From Poriferisodalis sp965262965 (GTDB taxonomy: Bacteria; Actinomycetota; Acidimicrobiia; Acidimicrobiales; Poriferisodalaceae): DNA of 64,000 nucleotides. Positions 33,533-42,023 of the stretch are shown piece by piece. Position 1 is the stretch's first letter. The number at the start of each line of letters is the position of its first letter. The stretch is taken from positions 744,001-808,000 of the forward strand of contig NZ_OZ253573.1 of assembly GCF_965262965.1 (NCBI RefSeq), in the 5' to 3' direction. A program made the position numbers and the translations under genes. Under the pieces are notes generated by a model. It saw nothing but the letters and a program-made list of their open reading frames with translations. It was not told the origin of the DNA and did no database searches.

Positions 33533-35155
33533 ATGAGACAGTTCGCGAGCCGTATCGATCCTCGCAGCGATGAGTTCGGCAAGAACGCTGCCGCGTATGC
33601 CGACCTGCTGGCGGTGCTGCGGGAACGTCAGCAATTCGCGATCTCTGGCGGGGCTGGCCGGGAGCGCTCCATCGAGCGGCACCACGCTCGGGGCAAGATC
33701 CTGCCGCGGGACCGGATCGATCTCGTGTGCGACACCGACACGCCCTTGCTGGAGCTGTCCACGCTGGCCGGCTGGGAGCTCTACGACAACAGCGCTCCCG
33801 GCGCCGGGATCGTCACCGGCATCGGCGTGGTGTGCGGTGTGCCGTGGATGTTCATCGCCAACGACGCCACGGTCAAAGGCGGATCGCTGCTGCCGGTCAG
33901 CATCAAGAAGCACGTGCGCGCCCAGGACATCGCTGCCGAGAACGGCCTCGGCATCATCTACCTCGTTGACTCGGGCGGGGCGTTTCTGCCGCTGCAGGAC
34001 GACATCTTCCCCGACAAGGACCATTTCGGCGGCAGCTTCTACCGCCAAGCTCGGCTCTCGGCCATGGGCCTGCCGCAGATCTCGGTAGTGCTGGGCGGCT
34101 GCACCGCCGGCGGCGCGTACGTTCCGGCACTCAGCGACGAGGTCATCATGGTCTCGGGCATCGGTCGGATCTACCTGGGCGGCCCGCCCATCGTGAAGGC
34201 GGCCCTCGGCGAGATCATCGAGCCGGATGACCTGGGTGGTGCGGCACTGCACACCCGCGTCTCGGGGGTCTCTGACTACATGACCCCCGACGAGCGCTCT
34301 GCCTACGGCAAGCTGCGCGAATTGTGCTCGGCTGTGAACCAACGGGCAGTCGACCATCGCGAAGGCTGGCTGTCGTGGACCGAGCCCCAGCCGCCTCACT
34401 ACGACCCAACCGAGATCTATGGGGTCATCTCCGCGGATGACCGCATCGGCTTCGACGCCCGCGAGATCATCGCCCGGCTCGTCGACGGCTCTCGCTACGG
34501 CGAGTTCAAGCCCGAGTGGGGCACCGACATCACCTGCGGCTTCGCCCGCATCTGGGGTCACCAGGTGGGCATCATCGCCAACAACGGGATCATCTTCTCC
34601 TCTGACGCCCTCAAGGCCACACACTTCATCGAGCTGTGCGAGCAGCGCCGGGTGCCGCTGCTGTTCCTGCAGAACACGACCGGCTACATGGTGGGCAGCG
34701 ATTCTGAGGCAGCTGGCATCGCGAAGCACGGGGCGAAGATGGTTGCTGCGGTCGCGAACGCGACGATCCCCCGCTACACGGTGCTCATCGGCGGCTCGTA
34801 CGGCGCCGGAAACTACGGCATGTGCGGGCGGGGCTTCAATCCCAGGTTCCTGTTCGCGTGGCCCAACAGCCGTATCGCCACGATGTCCGCCGAGACAGCC
34901 CAGACCGTTCTCGTCGACATCAGGCTGGCCGGGATGCGCGGTACCGAGACGACGAACGAAGAGATCGCCGCAATGCAGGCGGAGGTGGCCGACCAGTACG
35001 AACGCCAGAGCGACCCGTACTACGCCACGGCCCGCCTCTGGGACGACGGTCTCATCGACCCAGCAGACACCCGCGACGCCCTCGGCCTGTGCCTTTCGCT
35101 CGCCGCCCGCCAAGACGCGCCGGAACCCGGCAGCGGTCTCGTTTACCGGATGTGA
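33533..35155 (+). CDS. acyl-CoA carboxylase, carboxyltransferase (beta) subunit, methylcrotonyl-CoA type
   Basis: A 540-residue carboxyltransferase that moves carboxyl from biotin to an acyl-CoA. The start at ATG 33533 gives MRQFASRIDPRSDEF, the standard methylcrotonyl/geranyl-CoA carboxylase beginning. Other landmarks are ERHHARGKILPRDRIDLV, the N-terminal crotonase-fold site PVSIKKHVRAQDIA, VDSGGAFLPLQDDIFPD, and the C-terminal oxyanion region LLFLQNTTGYMVGSDSEAAGIAKHGAKM with GGSYGAGNYGMCGRGF. It is followed 11 bases later by the biotin carboxylase/BCCP subunit. The pair fits leucine or isoprenoid degradation. The choice between methylcrotonyl- and geranyl-CoA cannot be made here. Confidence 0.9.
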   Translation: MRQFASRIDPRSDEFGKNAAAYADLLAVLRERQQFAISGGAGRERSIERHHARGKILPRDRIDLVCDTDTPLLELSTLAGWELYDNSAPGAGIVTGIGVVCGVPWMFIANDATVKGGSLLPVSIKKHVRAQDIAAENGLGIIYLVDSGGAFLPLQDDIFPDKDHFGGSFYRQARLSAMGLPQISVVLGGCTAGGAYVPALSDEVIMVSGIGRIYLGGPPIVKAALGEIIEPDDLGGAALHTRVSGVSDYMTPDERSAYGKLRELCSAVNQRAVDHREGWLSWTEPQPPHYDPTEIYGVISADDRIGFDAREIIARLVDGSRYGEFKPEWGTDITCGFARIWGHQVGIIANNGIIFSSDALKATHFIELCEQRRVPLLFLQNTTGYMVGSDSEAAGIAKHGAKMVAAVANATIPRYTVLIGGSYGAGNYGMCGRGFNPRFLFAWPNSRIATMSAETAQTVLVDIRLAGMRGTETTNEEIAAMQAEVADQYERQSDPYYATARLWDDGLIDPADTRDALGLCLSLAARQDAPEPGSGLVYRM

Positions 35156-35166
35156 CTGAGAGCGCC

Positions 35167-37077
35167 ATGAAGCTGCTGGTCGCCAATCGAGGCGAGATCG
35201 CGAGCCGGGTGTTCGCCACTGCCCGCCGACTGGGCTGGCGCACCGTCGCGGTGTTTGCCGAGCCCGACCGCAATGCGCCGTTTGTGCGCCAAGGCGACGA
35301 AGCTCGCTGCATCGGACCCGCCGCACTGGACCAGTCGTATCTGAGCGTCCCGCGAATCTTGGCCGCAGCCGCAGACGCGTCAGCCGATGCCGTGCATCCC
35401 GGCTACGGATTCCTGTCCGAGAACGCCGAGTTTGCGCGCTCCGCCATTGACGCCGGTTTGACTTGGGTCGGGCCCCATCCGGAGGCCATTGCACATATGG
35501 GCGCCAAGGTCGAGGCGCGTGCCATCGCAGAACGAGCTGGGGTGCCGACGATCCCTGGTGCATCCGAGGGAGATCTCGCCACAGCGGCCAGCGAGATCGG
35601 CTTTCCGGTGCTCGTGAAGGCTTCCGCAGGTGGGGGCGGCAAGGGCATCCGCATTGTCCGCTCCCCCGACGGCTTCGCGGCGGCCTTGGGCGAGGCCCGA
35701 ACCGAGGCGTTTCGCTCGTTCGGCGACGACCGCCTGATTGTCGAGCGCTACATCGAACGACCTCGCCATATCGAAGTCCAGATCGTGGGTGACCGTCACG
35801 GCAGCATCGTCCACCTCGGCACGCGCGACTGCTCGTCGCAACGGCGCTACCAGAAGCTTCTCGAAGAGGCGCCGGCTCCGAACCTGCCTGACGCCACCCG
35901 CGAGGGGCTGCATGAGGCCGCGGTGGCTCTGGCCCGTCACATCGGCTACGACAGCGCTGGCACTGTTGAGTTCATCGTGGACACAGACAGCGGTGACTTC
36001 TTCTTTCTCGAGATGAACACCCGGCTGCAGGTCGAGCATCCCGTCACCGAGGCCATCTGTGGGCTCGACCTCGTCGAGATGCAGCTGCGCTCAGCGATCG
36101 GCGCGAACCTCGGCATCTCCCAGACTGAGGTGACCTTCAGCGGGCACAGCATCGAGGCTCGGATCAATGCCGAAGATCCTTCCGACGGATTCAGCCCGCG
36201 AGCCGGCGATGTCCGGCATGTATCCGTGCCTGACGGCGTCCGCTGGGATTCTGCCGTCGAGCCGGGCAGCGAGATCTCGCCCTACTACGACCCGCTGATT
36301 GGGAAACTCATCGTGCATCGTCCCAGCCGGGCCGCTGCTTTGGACGCCGTGCGTGGTGCCTTGGACGGTCTCGTGCTGGGACCCGTGCCGACGAACGCCG
36401 GATTCCTGCGCTGGCTTGTCGGCACGCCGCAGCTTCGAGGCGGCGACATGACGACGAACATCATCGACGCATTGGGCGCCCCCGAATTCCCGGCGCCGCC
36501 TCCCGCAGCCGATGCAGCACCCGCAGCCGCCGCGGCTTGGCTGAGGCATCTACGCCACGATCGCAACGCTGGCCACGACGGGCCGTGGTCACGGCTCGGG
36601 CCGTTCCGACTGACCGAGCACCGCCCAGAGGCCGCAGTGCTCCTGCGCGATGCCGCAGGCGATCTTCACGAAGTCTCCGCTGACGCGATCGAGGGACACA
36701 ATGCACCTGCGGGGATGAGTGCTGCGGGGATGAGTACAGGGGCAAGCAGCTCCGACGAGGGATCGGTGGCGGTCAACGTGTGCGGGCACACCGTCACATT
36801 CGAGGTGCCGGACCGCTCCGATGCCTGGGCACCGGCCGGCACTGCCGGCACCGGCTCGGTCGGCGACATCGCCGCACCGTTCCCTGCTGTGGTCGTCGAG
36901 GTCTCGGTCGTGGCGGGCGAAGCGGTTGCAGCCGGGGACGCTGTCGTGACGGTCGAGGCGATGAAGATGCTGCACTCGCTCGTCGCAGCGGGAGCCGGCG
37001 TTGTCGCTGAGGTCCGCTGCACTCCCGGCGACGCCGTCGAGGCCAACCAAGTCCTGGTCAGCTTCGTCCACGCCTGA
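35167..37077 (+). CDS. acyl-CoA carboxylase, biotin carboxylase and biotin carrier (alpha) subunit
   Basis: A 636-residue alpha subunit. The biotin carboxylase domain starts MKLLVANRGEIASRVF and has VHPGYGFLSENAEFA, the ATP-grasp loop KASAGGGGKGIRIV, and EMNTRLQVEHPVTE near the active site. A variable linker follows, then the C-terminal biotinyl domain with the modified lysine in VEAMKML about 40 residues from the end. It forms one unit with the preceding carboxyltransferase gene. The alpha-beta organisation matches 3-methylcrotonyl-CoA carboxylase. No enoyl-CoA hydratase or isovaleryl-CoA dehydrogenase lies directly beside it, so the acyl substrate is inferred only. Confidence 0.92.
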   Translation: MKLLVANRGEIASRVFATARRLGWRTVAVFAEPDRNAPFVRQGDEARCIGPAALDQSYLSVPRILAAAADASADAVHPGYGFLSENAEFARSAIDAGLTWVGPHPEAIAHMGAKVEARAIAERAGVPTIPGASEGDLATAASEIGFPVLVKASAGGGGKGIRIVRSPDGFAAALGEARTEAFRSFGDDRLIVERYIERPRHIEVQIVGDRHGSIVHLGTRDCSSQRRYQKLLEEAPAPNLPDATREGLHEAAVALARHIGYDSAGTVEFIVDTDSGDFFFLEMNTRLQVEHPVTEAICGLDLVEMQLRSAIGANLGISQTEVTFSGHSIEARINAEDPSDGFSPRAGDVRHVSVPDGVRWDSAVEPGSEISPYYDPLIGKLIVHRPSRAAALDAVRGALDGLVLGPVPTNAGFLRWLVGTPQLRGGDMTTNIIDALGAPEFPAPPPAADAAPAAAAAWLRHLRHDRNAGHDGPWSRLGPFRLTEHRPEAAVLLRDAAGDLHEVSADAIEGHNAPAGMSAAGMSTGASSSDEGSVAVNVCGHTVTFEVPDRSDAWAPAGTAGTGSVGDIAAPFPAVVVEVSVVAGEAVAAGDAVVTVEAMKMLHSLVAAGAGVVAEVRCTPGDAVEANQVLVSFVHA

Positions 37078-37109
37078 TCCGCATCCCCTGCGACCCGGAC
37101 ACCTCGCGG

Positions 37110-37688
37110 CTAGAGGAGTCCGAGCGGCAGGCGAGTCAGCACCTCGTTGCCCGTCTCGGTGATCAGGACCTGCTCTTCCAGCTTGACCCCTTCTCCGCCT
37201 GATCTGGGGCCGACGAACGCCTATATGCACATGACCATGCCCAGCTCCAGCACGCCGTCGTATCCGACCCGCTCCCACTTGTGCCGGAACGTCACCGACG
37301 GGTACTCATCGCACAGGCCGACCCCGTGCGAGACCGATGTGTAGTGGCGGTACTCGTCCGGGTCGGGGTACCACGCCCCCTCGGCGATCTCCCGCAGCGA
37401 CATGTTGGTCGTATCGGTGGCGTAGCGGATATTGACCGGGTCGTACAGCAGCGCAGCGTCGCAGTCGGCGCTTCGCAACTGTTCGCGAACCCGTTCCAGC
37501 CGATAGCGCCGAAGAGCGGGCCGGTCCGGCAGCGAAAGTCCCGCGGCCAGCCACTCGGCTTCCAGCTCTGCGCCGGGGCCGAGCGCGTGCATGTTGAGGT
37601 CAGCATGATCGAGCAGCCATACGGGCGGCTCAGCCCGAGCCACTCCGATCTTCGGTCGGTGGCGCCACTGAGACCCCGAATGCTCCAT
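37110..37688 (-). pseudogene. DddP-like M24-family protein, internally deleted with a nonsense codon
   Basis: The N-terminal part matches DMSP lyase DddP and related M24 proteins: EWLAAGLSLPDRPALRRYRLERVR, then YDPVNIRYATDTTNMSL. The sequence then jumps to the C-terminal region: HGVGLCDEYPSV, YDGVLELGMVMCI, a TAG (where DddP has the ligand Glu of CVEA), then AFVGPRSGGEGVKLEEQVLITETG to a final stop at 37110. About 250 central residues, including the aspartate ligands, are gone. No active enzyme is possible. A DddP or Xaa-Pro-peptidase-like origin is likely; the two families are related, so DMSP lyase specifically is not proven. Confidence 0.75.
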
Positions 37689-37743
37689 AGTTGACAGCCC
37701 TCGGTTCGGTCCGCCTACTCCAGCCCTCGGCCTGCGGCGAGCC

Positions 37744-37749
37744 TAGGGT
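37744..37749 (+). promoter_or_regulatory. -10 box for leaderless MOSC-protein transcript
   Basis: TAGGGT ends six bases before ATG 37756. Confidence 0.5.
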
Positions 37750-37755
37750 CTGGCA

Positions 37756-38709
37756 ATGACTTCATTGGGGAACGCAGGATCGGAGCACGCAGGATCGGGA
37801 CACGACGGCGGAACGCTCACCGGTATCACCATCCATCCCATCAAGGGCTGCCGTCGCGTCGAGCTGGAATCGGTGACGGTGTCCGCAGCCGGGCTCGACG
37901 GCGACCGCGAATGGCAGGTGGTGACTGCACCCGATGAGGACGGTGCCATCGGCGAGGCAGTGACTCAGCGCCAAAGCGCCGTACTCGCCACGGTCGTCCC
38001 CGTGCCGATCGACGGCGGCCTGACGATCAGTGCATCTGACATCGGCACGATCGACGTGAAGCGGCCTGACGCCAATGACGTCACCGTGCATGCGCTGATC
38101 GGTGACGAAGTCGCCTGCGCAGACGCGGGCGACGAGGCCGCCGCGTTCTTCAGCGAGGTGCTGGGAATGCCGGCAAGGCTCGCCGCACTCACACCCGAAT
38201 CGTCCCGCCCGGTCCGGCTGTTCCGGGGACGCCTTGCCACGTTTGCCGACGCCGCCCCCGTGCTCGTCGCCAACATGGCCTCGCTCGACGATCTCGTGGC
38301 CCGGGCTATCGAGCCGTTCGGGATCGAGCGTTTCCGGGCGAACCTCATCGTCACCAACGACGAGCCCTGGTCAGAGGACACCTGGACGGAGTTCTCGATC
38401 GGCGATGCCGATCTCGTCGCCCGGATCGCATGGCCACGCTGTGCCGTGCCCCAGATTGACCAGGACACCGGCGAGCGACACCGCGAACCCGCACTGGTGA
38501 TGCGCAAGCACCGCTGGTGCTACACCGCCGAAGGCCACTCCCCCGGTATGCGCAAGGTCCTCGAAGGCAACGCCATCTTCGGCATCGCCTGCACCATCGA
38601 CCCCGAAGGCACCGTGCTGAACGTCGGCGATCCGGTAGCGGTCACCCAGACCGGCCCCGCACTGCTCGGCCCTCCGTTCCGGCTACTTCCGGCTGATGCT
38701 GTGACCTGA
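37756..38709 (+). CDS. MOSC-domain protein (YcbX-like)
   Basis: A 317-residue protein with an N-terminal MOSC beta-barrel (LTGITIHPIKGCRRVELESVTVSAAGLDGDREWQVV) and a C-terminal MOSC domain containing RFRANLIVTNDEPWSEDTW and AWPRCAVPQIDQDTGE. The Cys in WPRC is the expected molybdenum ligand of YcbX/mARC-type enzymes, which reduce N-hydroxylated compounds. No fused ferredoxin domain is present, so an external electron donor would be needed. The start is supported by a leaderless -10 box. It stands alone between the DddP-like pseudogene and a small coiled-coil protein gene. Confidence 0.85.
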   Translation: MTSLGNAGSEHAGSGHDGGTLTGITIHPIKGCRRVELESVTVSAAGLDGDREWQVVTAPDEDGAIGEAVTQRQSAVLATVVPVPIDGGLTISASDIGTIDVKRPDANDVTVHALIGDEVACADAGDEAAAFFSEVLGMPARLAALTPESSRPVRLFRGRLATFADAAPVLVANMASLDDLVARAIEPFGIERFRANLIVTNDEPWSEDTWTEFSIGDADLVARIAWPRCAVPQIDQDTGERHREPALVMRKHRWCYTAEGHSPGMRKVLEGNAIFGIACTIDPEGTVLNVGDPVAVTQTGPALLGPPFRLLPADAVT

Positions 38710-38771
38710 TCTGAAAGTTGGCATTTCAGACTCTTTCAATAAATCTGAAGGGTCAGTTGGAGGCGGAGTGC

Positions 38772-38777
38772 TACCGT
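38772..38777 (+). promoter_or_regulatory. -10 box for leaderless small-protein transcript
   Basis: TACCGT ends seven bases before ATG 38785. Confidence 0.45.
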
Positions 38778-38784
38778 TCGGTAC

Positions 38785-39084
38785 ATGGAGCTGAGCGCAC
38801 TTGCACAAGTTGGCACGATGGTGCTGGCGGCGATGGCGATCGTGTGGCATCAGCAAAGATCCAACGACAAGCTCCGCGACGATGTGCGCAACGAGATAGG
38901 CGGGATACGCAACGAGACAGGCGGGATACGCAACGAGCTGGCAGTGGTGCACTCGGTAGCCACCGAGAACGGCCAACGTCTCGCGCGAATTGAGGGCTAC
39001 TTGGGCATCGGCATGCCAGCCGAGGCTGCAGCGGGCGCGGCCGGGGCAGAAGTGGTGCGAACAACGCAGAGCCCCAACGGGTAG
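38785..39084 (+). CDS. small membrane-anchored coiled-coil protein (RIEGxLG type)
   Basis: A 99-residue protein: an N-terminal hydrophobic helix (ALAQVGTMVLAAMAIVW), then a heptad-like polar helix with a 7-residue repeat (IRNETGG; 21-base repeat at about 38886-38938), ending in RLARIEGYLGIGMPAEAA and a flexible tail. The layout resembles many small uncharacterised actinobacterial proteins that form membrane-tethered coiled coils. No function is known. A fragment resembling its C terminus occurs at 20517-20594. Confidence 0.65.
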   Translation: MELSALAQVGTMVLAAMAIVWHQQRSNDKLRDDVRNEIGGIRNETGGIRNELAVVHSVATENGQRLARIEGYLGIGMPAEAAAGAAGAEVVRTTQSPNG

Positions 39085-39133
39085 AAACTCGCACCAAGTC
39101 CTTCCGCTGCAGCAGACGAAGGCGGTCTTGCGA

Positions 39134-40401
39134 TCACTCGGTTGAGCGGAGGATGCCTCGCTGAGCGAGATCGGCGATCTCTTCGTGCGTGGCCCCCAAT
39201 TCGGCCATGACCTCGGCGTTGTGGCCACCCTGGGGGCCGGCCAACCGCAGCGGTGCCGTGGACAAGCCGTCGAAACGCCAAGGGCCACGCATGAGGCGTA
39301 GCTCGCGACCGTCCACATCGACGGAGTAGTAGGGCTGGGTCGCTTCAGCCCATTCAGTGTCCAGCGCTTCGCCCGAGGTCCGAATGCGACCGACGGCCAG
39401 CCCGCCCGCACCCGACACTTGATGCTCCAGCTCGTCGATGCTGCCGAAGGTGCGGATCCACGCTGCGACCTCGGCCATCAACTCGTCGTAGTGCTCACGA
39501 CGCAACTCCGGCGTCTTGTAGCGGGGATCGGCCTTCAAGTCGTTGCGACCCATCATCGTGCAGTAGCGCCCGAACGCCGACGTCCACACCGGTGACGCGG
39601 CGATCGTGATCAATGAGCCGTCTGCCAGCTCGAAGATCGGCGATTCGGGCGCACTCAGTGCCGTTGGCTCACCCAACGGGTCCAGACCGTTGGCTTCAGC
39701 GTGCAGCCGCTCGTTGACGGACAGCATCGTGGCCATCATCGACACGTCGGCGTGGGTGCCACGGCCGGTCATACTGCGCTGGTAGAGCCCGGTGATGGCC
39801 GCAAGGGCACCCTGCACGCCGGTGTAGAGGTCTGCCTGACTGGTCGAGTCGGTCGTCGGACGGACGAGCAGGTCGCCGAAAAGTGCGCTAGATGCGTGGC
39901 CGTGGAACCGCTCTCTGCTTGAACGGTCGGTGCGAACGCCGGCCGTGACGACCACAGATTGTCCTGCCCGTAGCCCGACATCGACACGTACACGACCCGA
40001 GGGTTGACGGCGCTGACCGACCGATAGTCCAGTCCGAAGGTGGCCATCGTGCCCGGCCGGTAGTTCTCCACGATCACGTCTGCGCGGCTGCACAGCTCGA
40101 AGACCGCCTCGCGCCCCTCTGGATAGTTCAGGTCGATGCTGAGGTTGCGCTTACCCCCGTTGAGCTGCAGGTAGTAGCCCGAGGTCGGGCCCGCCGAGGG
40201 TGATGCGGCTCGGGCGATGTCGGCAGCCGGCGGCTCTACCTTGGTCACCGAGGCTCCCATCTCGACGAGAATCCGTGTTGCCGTCGGCCCAGCAAGCACC
40301 CGGGTGAAGTCCACCACCGTGATGCCCGCCAGGGGTGCCGCGTGCGCTGCTGCGTCGGGCGCAGCCGCATCATCGGCTCTGTCGAGTGATTCGTCAGTCA
40401 C
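39134..40401 (-). pseudogene. class III CoA transferase, frameshifted
   Basis: CaiB/BaiF-family gene broken by a shift at an A4 run (39879-39882). The first frame reads LAGITVVDFTRVLAGPTATRILVEMGASVTKVEPP through SGYGQDNLWSSRPAFAPTVQAESGSTATHLAHF. The second frame then continues FGDLLVRPTTDSTSQADLYTGVQGALAAITGLYQ, which contains the expected catalytic Asp. Related proteins read THLAHFGD at this point, so two extra bases or one lost base explains the break. The rest of the C-terminal part is complete to 39134. A sequencing error in a homopolymer is possible, so the call is decay or error. It closes the four-gene operon starting at 43432. Confidence 0.8.
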
Positions 40402-40419
40402 GTCGTCGCCTCCCGTCGC

Positions 40420-40749
40420 TCAGTTGCCTTCGAAGACTGCGGTGCCAGGCCCGCCGGTGAACATGGCCTCGGTGCCTCGCCGGACGTCGTTCGAAGCCCA
40501 CATGGCTGCGAGCTCGTCGCTCAGCGCTTCGTCCGCGGCACGAGTGCCTTCATTCACAGCGATGTTGACGACCCGCTTGATGACTCGCAGCGCAACCGTA
40601 GGACCGGCGGCCAGCTGGCGTGCCAGCGACAGTGAGGCGTCCTCCTGCGCAGTGCAGTACCGGTCGATGAATTCGGCGCCGATCAGGTTGTGCGGCGGGT
40701 GCGACAGCGTCACCACTCCCACTGCACCGTCATGGGTGAGCCTGATCAT
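40420..40749 (-). pseudogene. enoyl-CoA hydratase/isomerase with large internal deletion
   Basis: A 109-residue in-frame remnant. The first ~36 residues (MIRLTHDGAVGVVTLSHPPHNLIGAEFID) match the beginning of crotonase-fold proteins. From about residue 39 (SLSLARQLAAGPTVALRVIKRVVN) the sequence matches the C-terminal helices, ending RRGTEAMFTGGPGTAVFEG. About 150 residues containing the oxyanion hole and catalytic acids are missing, so no hydratase activity is expected. The frame is preserved, so a short product could still be made. It lies between CoA transferase genes in a leftward operon. Confidence 0.78.
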
Positions 40750-40784
40750 CCGGGTCCTCCGAGAACAACTTGCTGCCGGTCAGA

Positions 40785-42023
40785 TCAGGTCAGCTCGCCC
40801 CGCACCTCGTCGGTGTGCTCACCCAGCATCGGGGCACGCTGCCAGGCCCACCAGTCTCCGTCGGTCGTGAATGGCGAGCCGGGCACGGTATAGGTGCCGA
40901 GCACCGGGTGCTCCTCGGTGCGCCACCAGCCGACCGCTTCGAGATGCGGGTCGTGGCGCAGGTCGCCGACGGTGTTGACCGGCGTGATGGGAATGCGCCG
41001 CCGCTGGCCCTCTACGAACAATTCCTGCTTGGTGAACTGAGTGGTCAGCTCCTCGACCCACGCGTCCACGGCTTCCAGCGCCTCGCGGCGCACCACGATG
41101 TCGACGAAGATCTCGTCGAGAATGCCCTCGTTGCCGGTGAGCTCGTGAACCCACTGCGCCACTGCGTTCCAGTGAGTCGGCTGTATGGCGATGATCGCCA
41201 CATAGCCGTCAGATGCCGGGTACATGCCCATCGGGCTCGTGACCGGACGGCGATTGCCCGCCCTCGGACGAGGCACCTGGTCGTCCAGGTAGATGGGGAC
41301 GCCGGTCTCGGGCGACAGCCACAGGCCGACTTCTTGCAGCGAGAGATCGATGGTCTGACCCAGCGCTGGTGCACCAGCTGCTACGGCTTGATTGCGAGCA
41401 CGCAGCGACAGCATCGAGCCGATCAGCGCATGCAGCGAAGCACCGTGCATGAGCACGCCGATCTCCCCTGCAGGTGTCAGCGGCGGGCCGTGGGGGAAGC
41501 CCACGGTGGACGCCAACCCGCACGATGCCCAGCCGATGAGGTTCGACGAACGCCAGTCGCGTCGCGGCCCCGTCATGCCGAAGGACGTGATCGACACCCA
41601 CGTCAGATGCGGGAACTTCTCGACCATCCCAGCAACGCCCAGAGCGCCCTGCGCCCGGTCCGTCAACCAGGGATACGTCTCCTGGGAGGCGGGAGGTGCG
41701 TCGTCGAGCACCACATCGGCGGAACCGATCAGCTCCACCAGCGCTGCGATGTCGTCATCACTGGAGAGGTCGAGCACCACGCTGCGCTTGGTGGCGCCGT
41801 AATAGGCCCACCACAGGCTGGCTTCGGGGCCGGAATGGCCCGGAGCGAGCGGCGGCATCCGGCGAATGGGATTGCCCTCGGGCGGCTCCACGCAGATCAC
41901 GTCCGCGCCCAGTGCTGCCCACACCCGAGTTCCGTAGGCGCCTGACAAGCCCGTCAGGTCGAGCACCCGGACGCCGGTCCACGGGCCGCGTCGTTGATGT
42001 GGTTGTTGCTGTGCGGCGCTCAT
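40785..42023 (-). CDS. class III CoA transferase (CaiB/BaiF)
   Basis: A 412-residue protein from ATG 42023, which overlaps the upstream CoA transferase stop by ATGA. Family features are WTGVRVLDLTGLSGAYGTRVWAALGADVICVEPP, WWAYYGATKRSVVLDLSSDD, LGQTIDLSLQEVGLWLSPE, and the C-terminal IPITPVNTVGDLRHDPHL with PGSPFTTDGDWW. The site aligned with the catalytic Asp appears as GEIGVLMHG, with Glu in place of Asp. This is unusual for a transferase, and a racemase-like or altered role is possible. The substrate is unknown. The operon contains one more intact CoA transferase, an enoyl-CoA hydratase remnant and a frameshifted CoA transferase. Confidence 0.85.
   Translation of the reverse strand: MSAAQQQPHQRRGPWTGVRVLDLTGLSGAYGTRVWAALGADVICVEPPEGNPIRRMPPLAPGHSGPEASLWWAYYGATKRSVVLDLSSDDDIAALVELIGSADVVLDDAPPASQETYPWLTDRAQGALGVAGMVEKFPHLTWVSITSFGMTGPRRDWRSSNLIGWASCGLASTVGFPHGPPLTPAGEIGVLMHGASLHALIGSMLSLRARNQAVAAGAPALGQTIDLSLQEVGLWLSPETGVPIYLDDQVPRPRAGNRRPVTSPMGMYPASDGYVAIIAIQPTHWNAVAQWVHELTGNEGILDEIFVDIVVRREALEAVDAWVEELTTQFTKQELFVEGQRRRIPITPVNTVGDLRHDPHLEAVGWWRTEEHPVLGTYTVPGSPFTTDGDWWAWQRAPMLGEHTDEVRGELT

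Noticed and set aside
33515..35563. 682-residue frame on the minus strand
   Set aside because: It is a shadow of the carboxylase genes, rich in Arg/Asp/Gly without any recognisable domain.
38886..38938. Short CRISPR-like repeat
   Set aside because: It is a 21-base in-frame coding repeat (IRNETGG) with no spacers.
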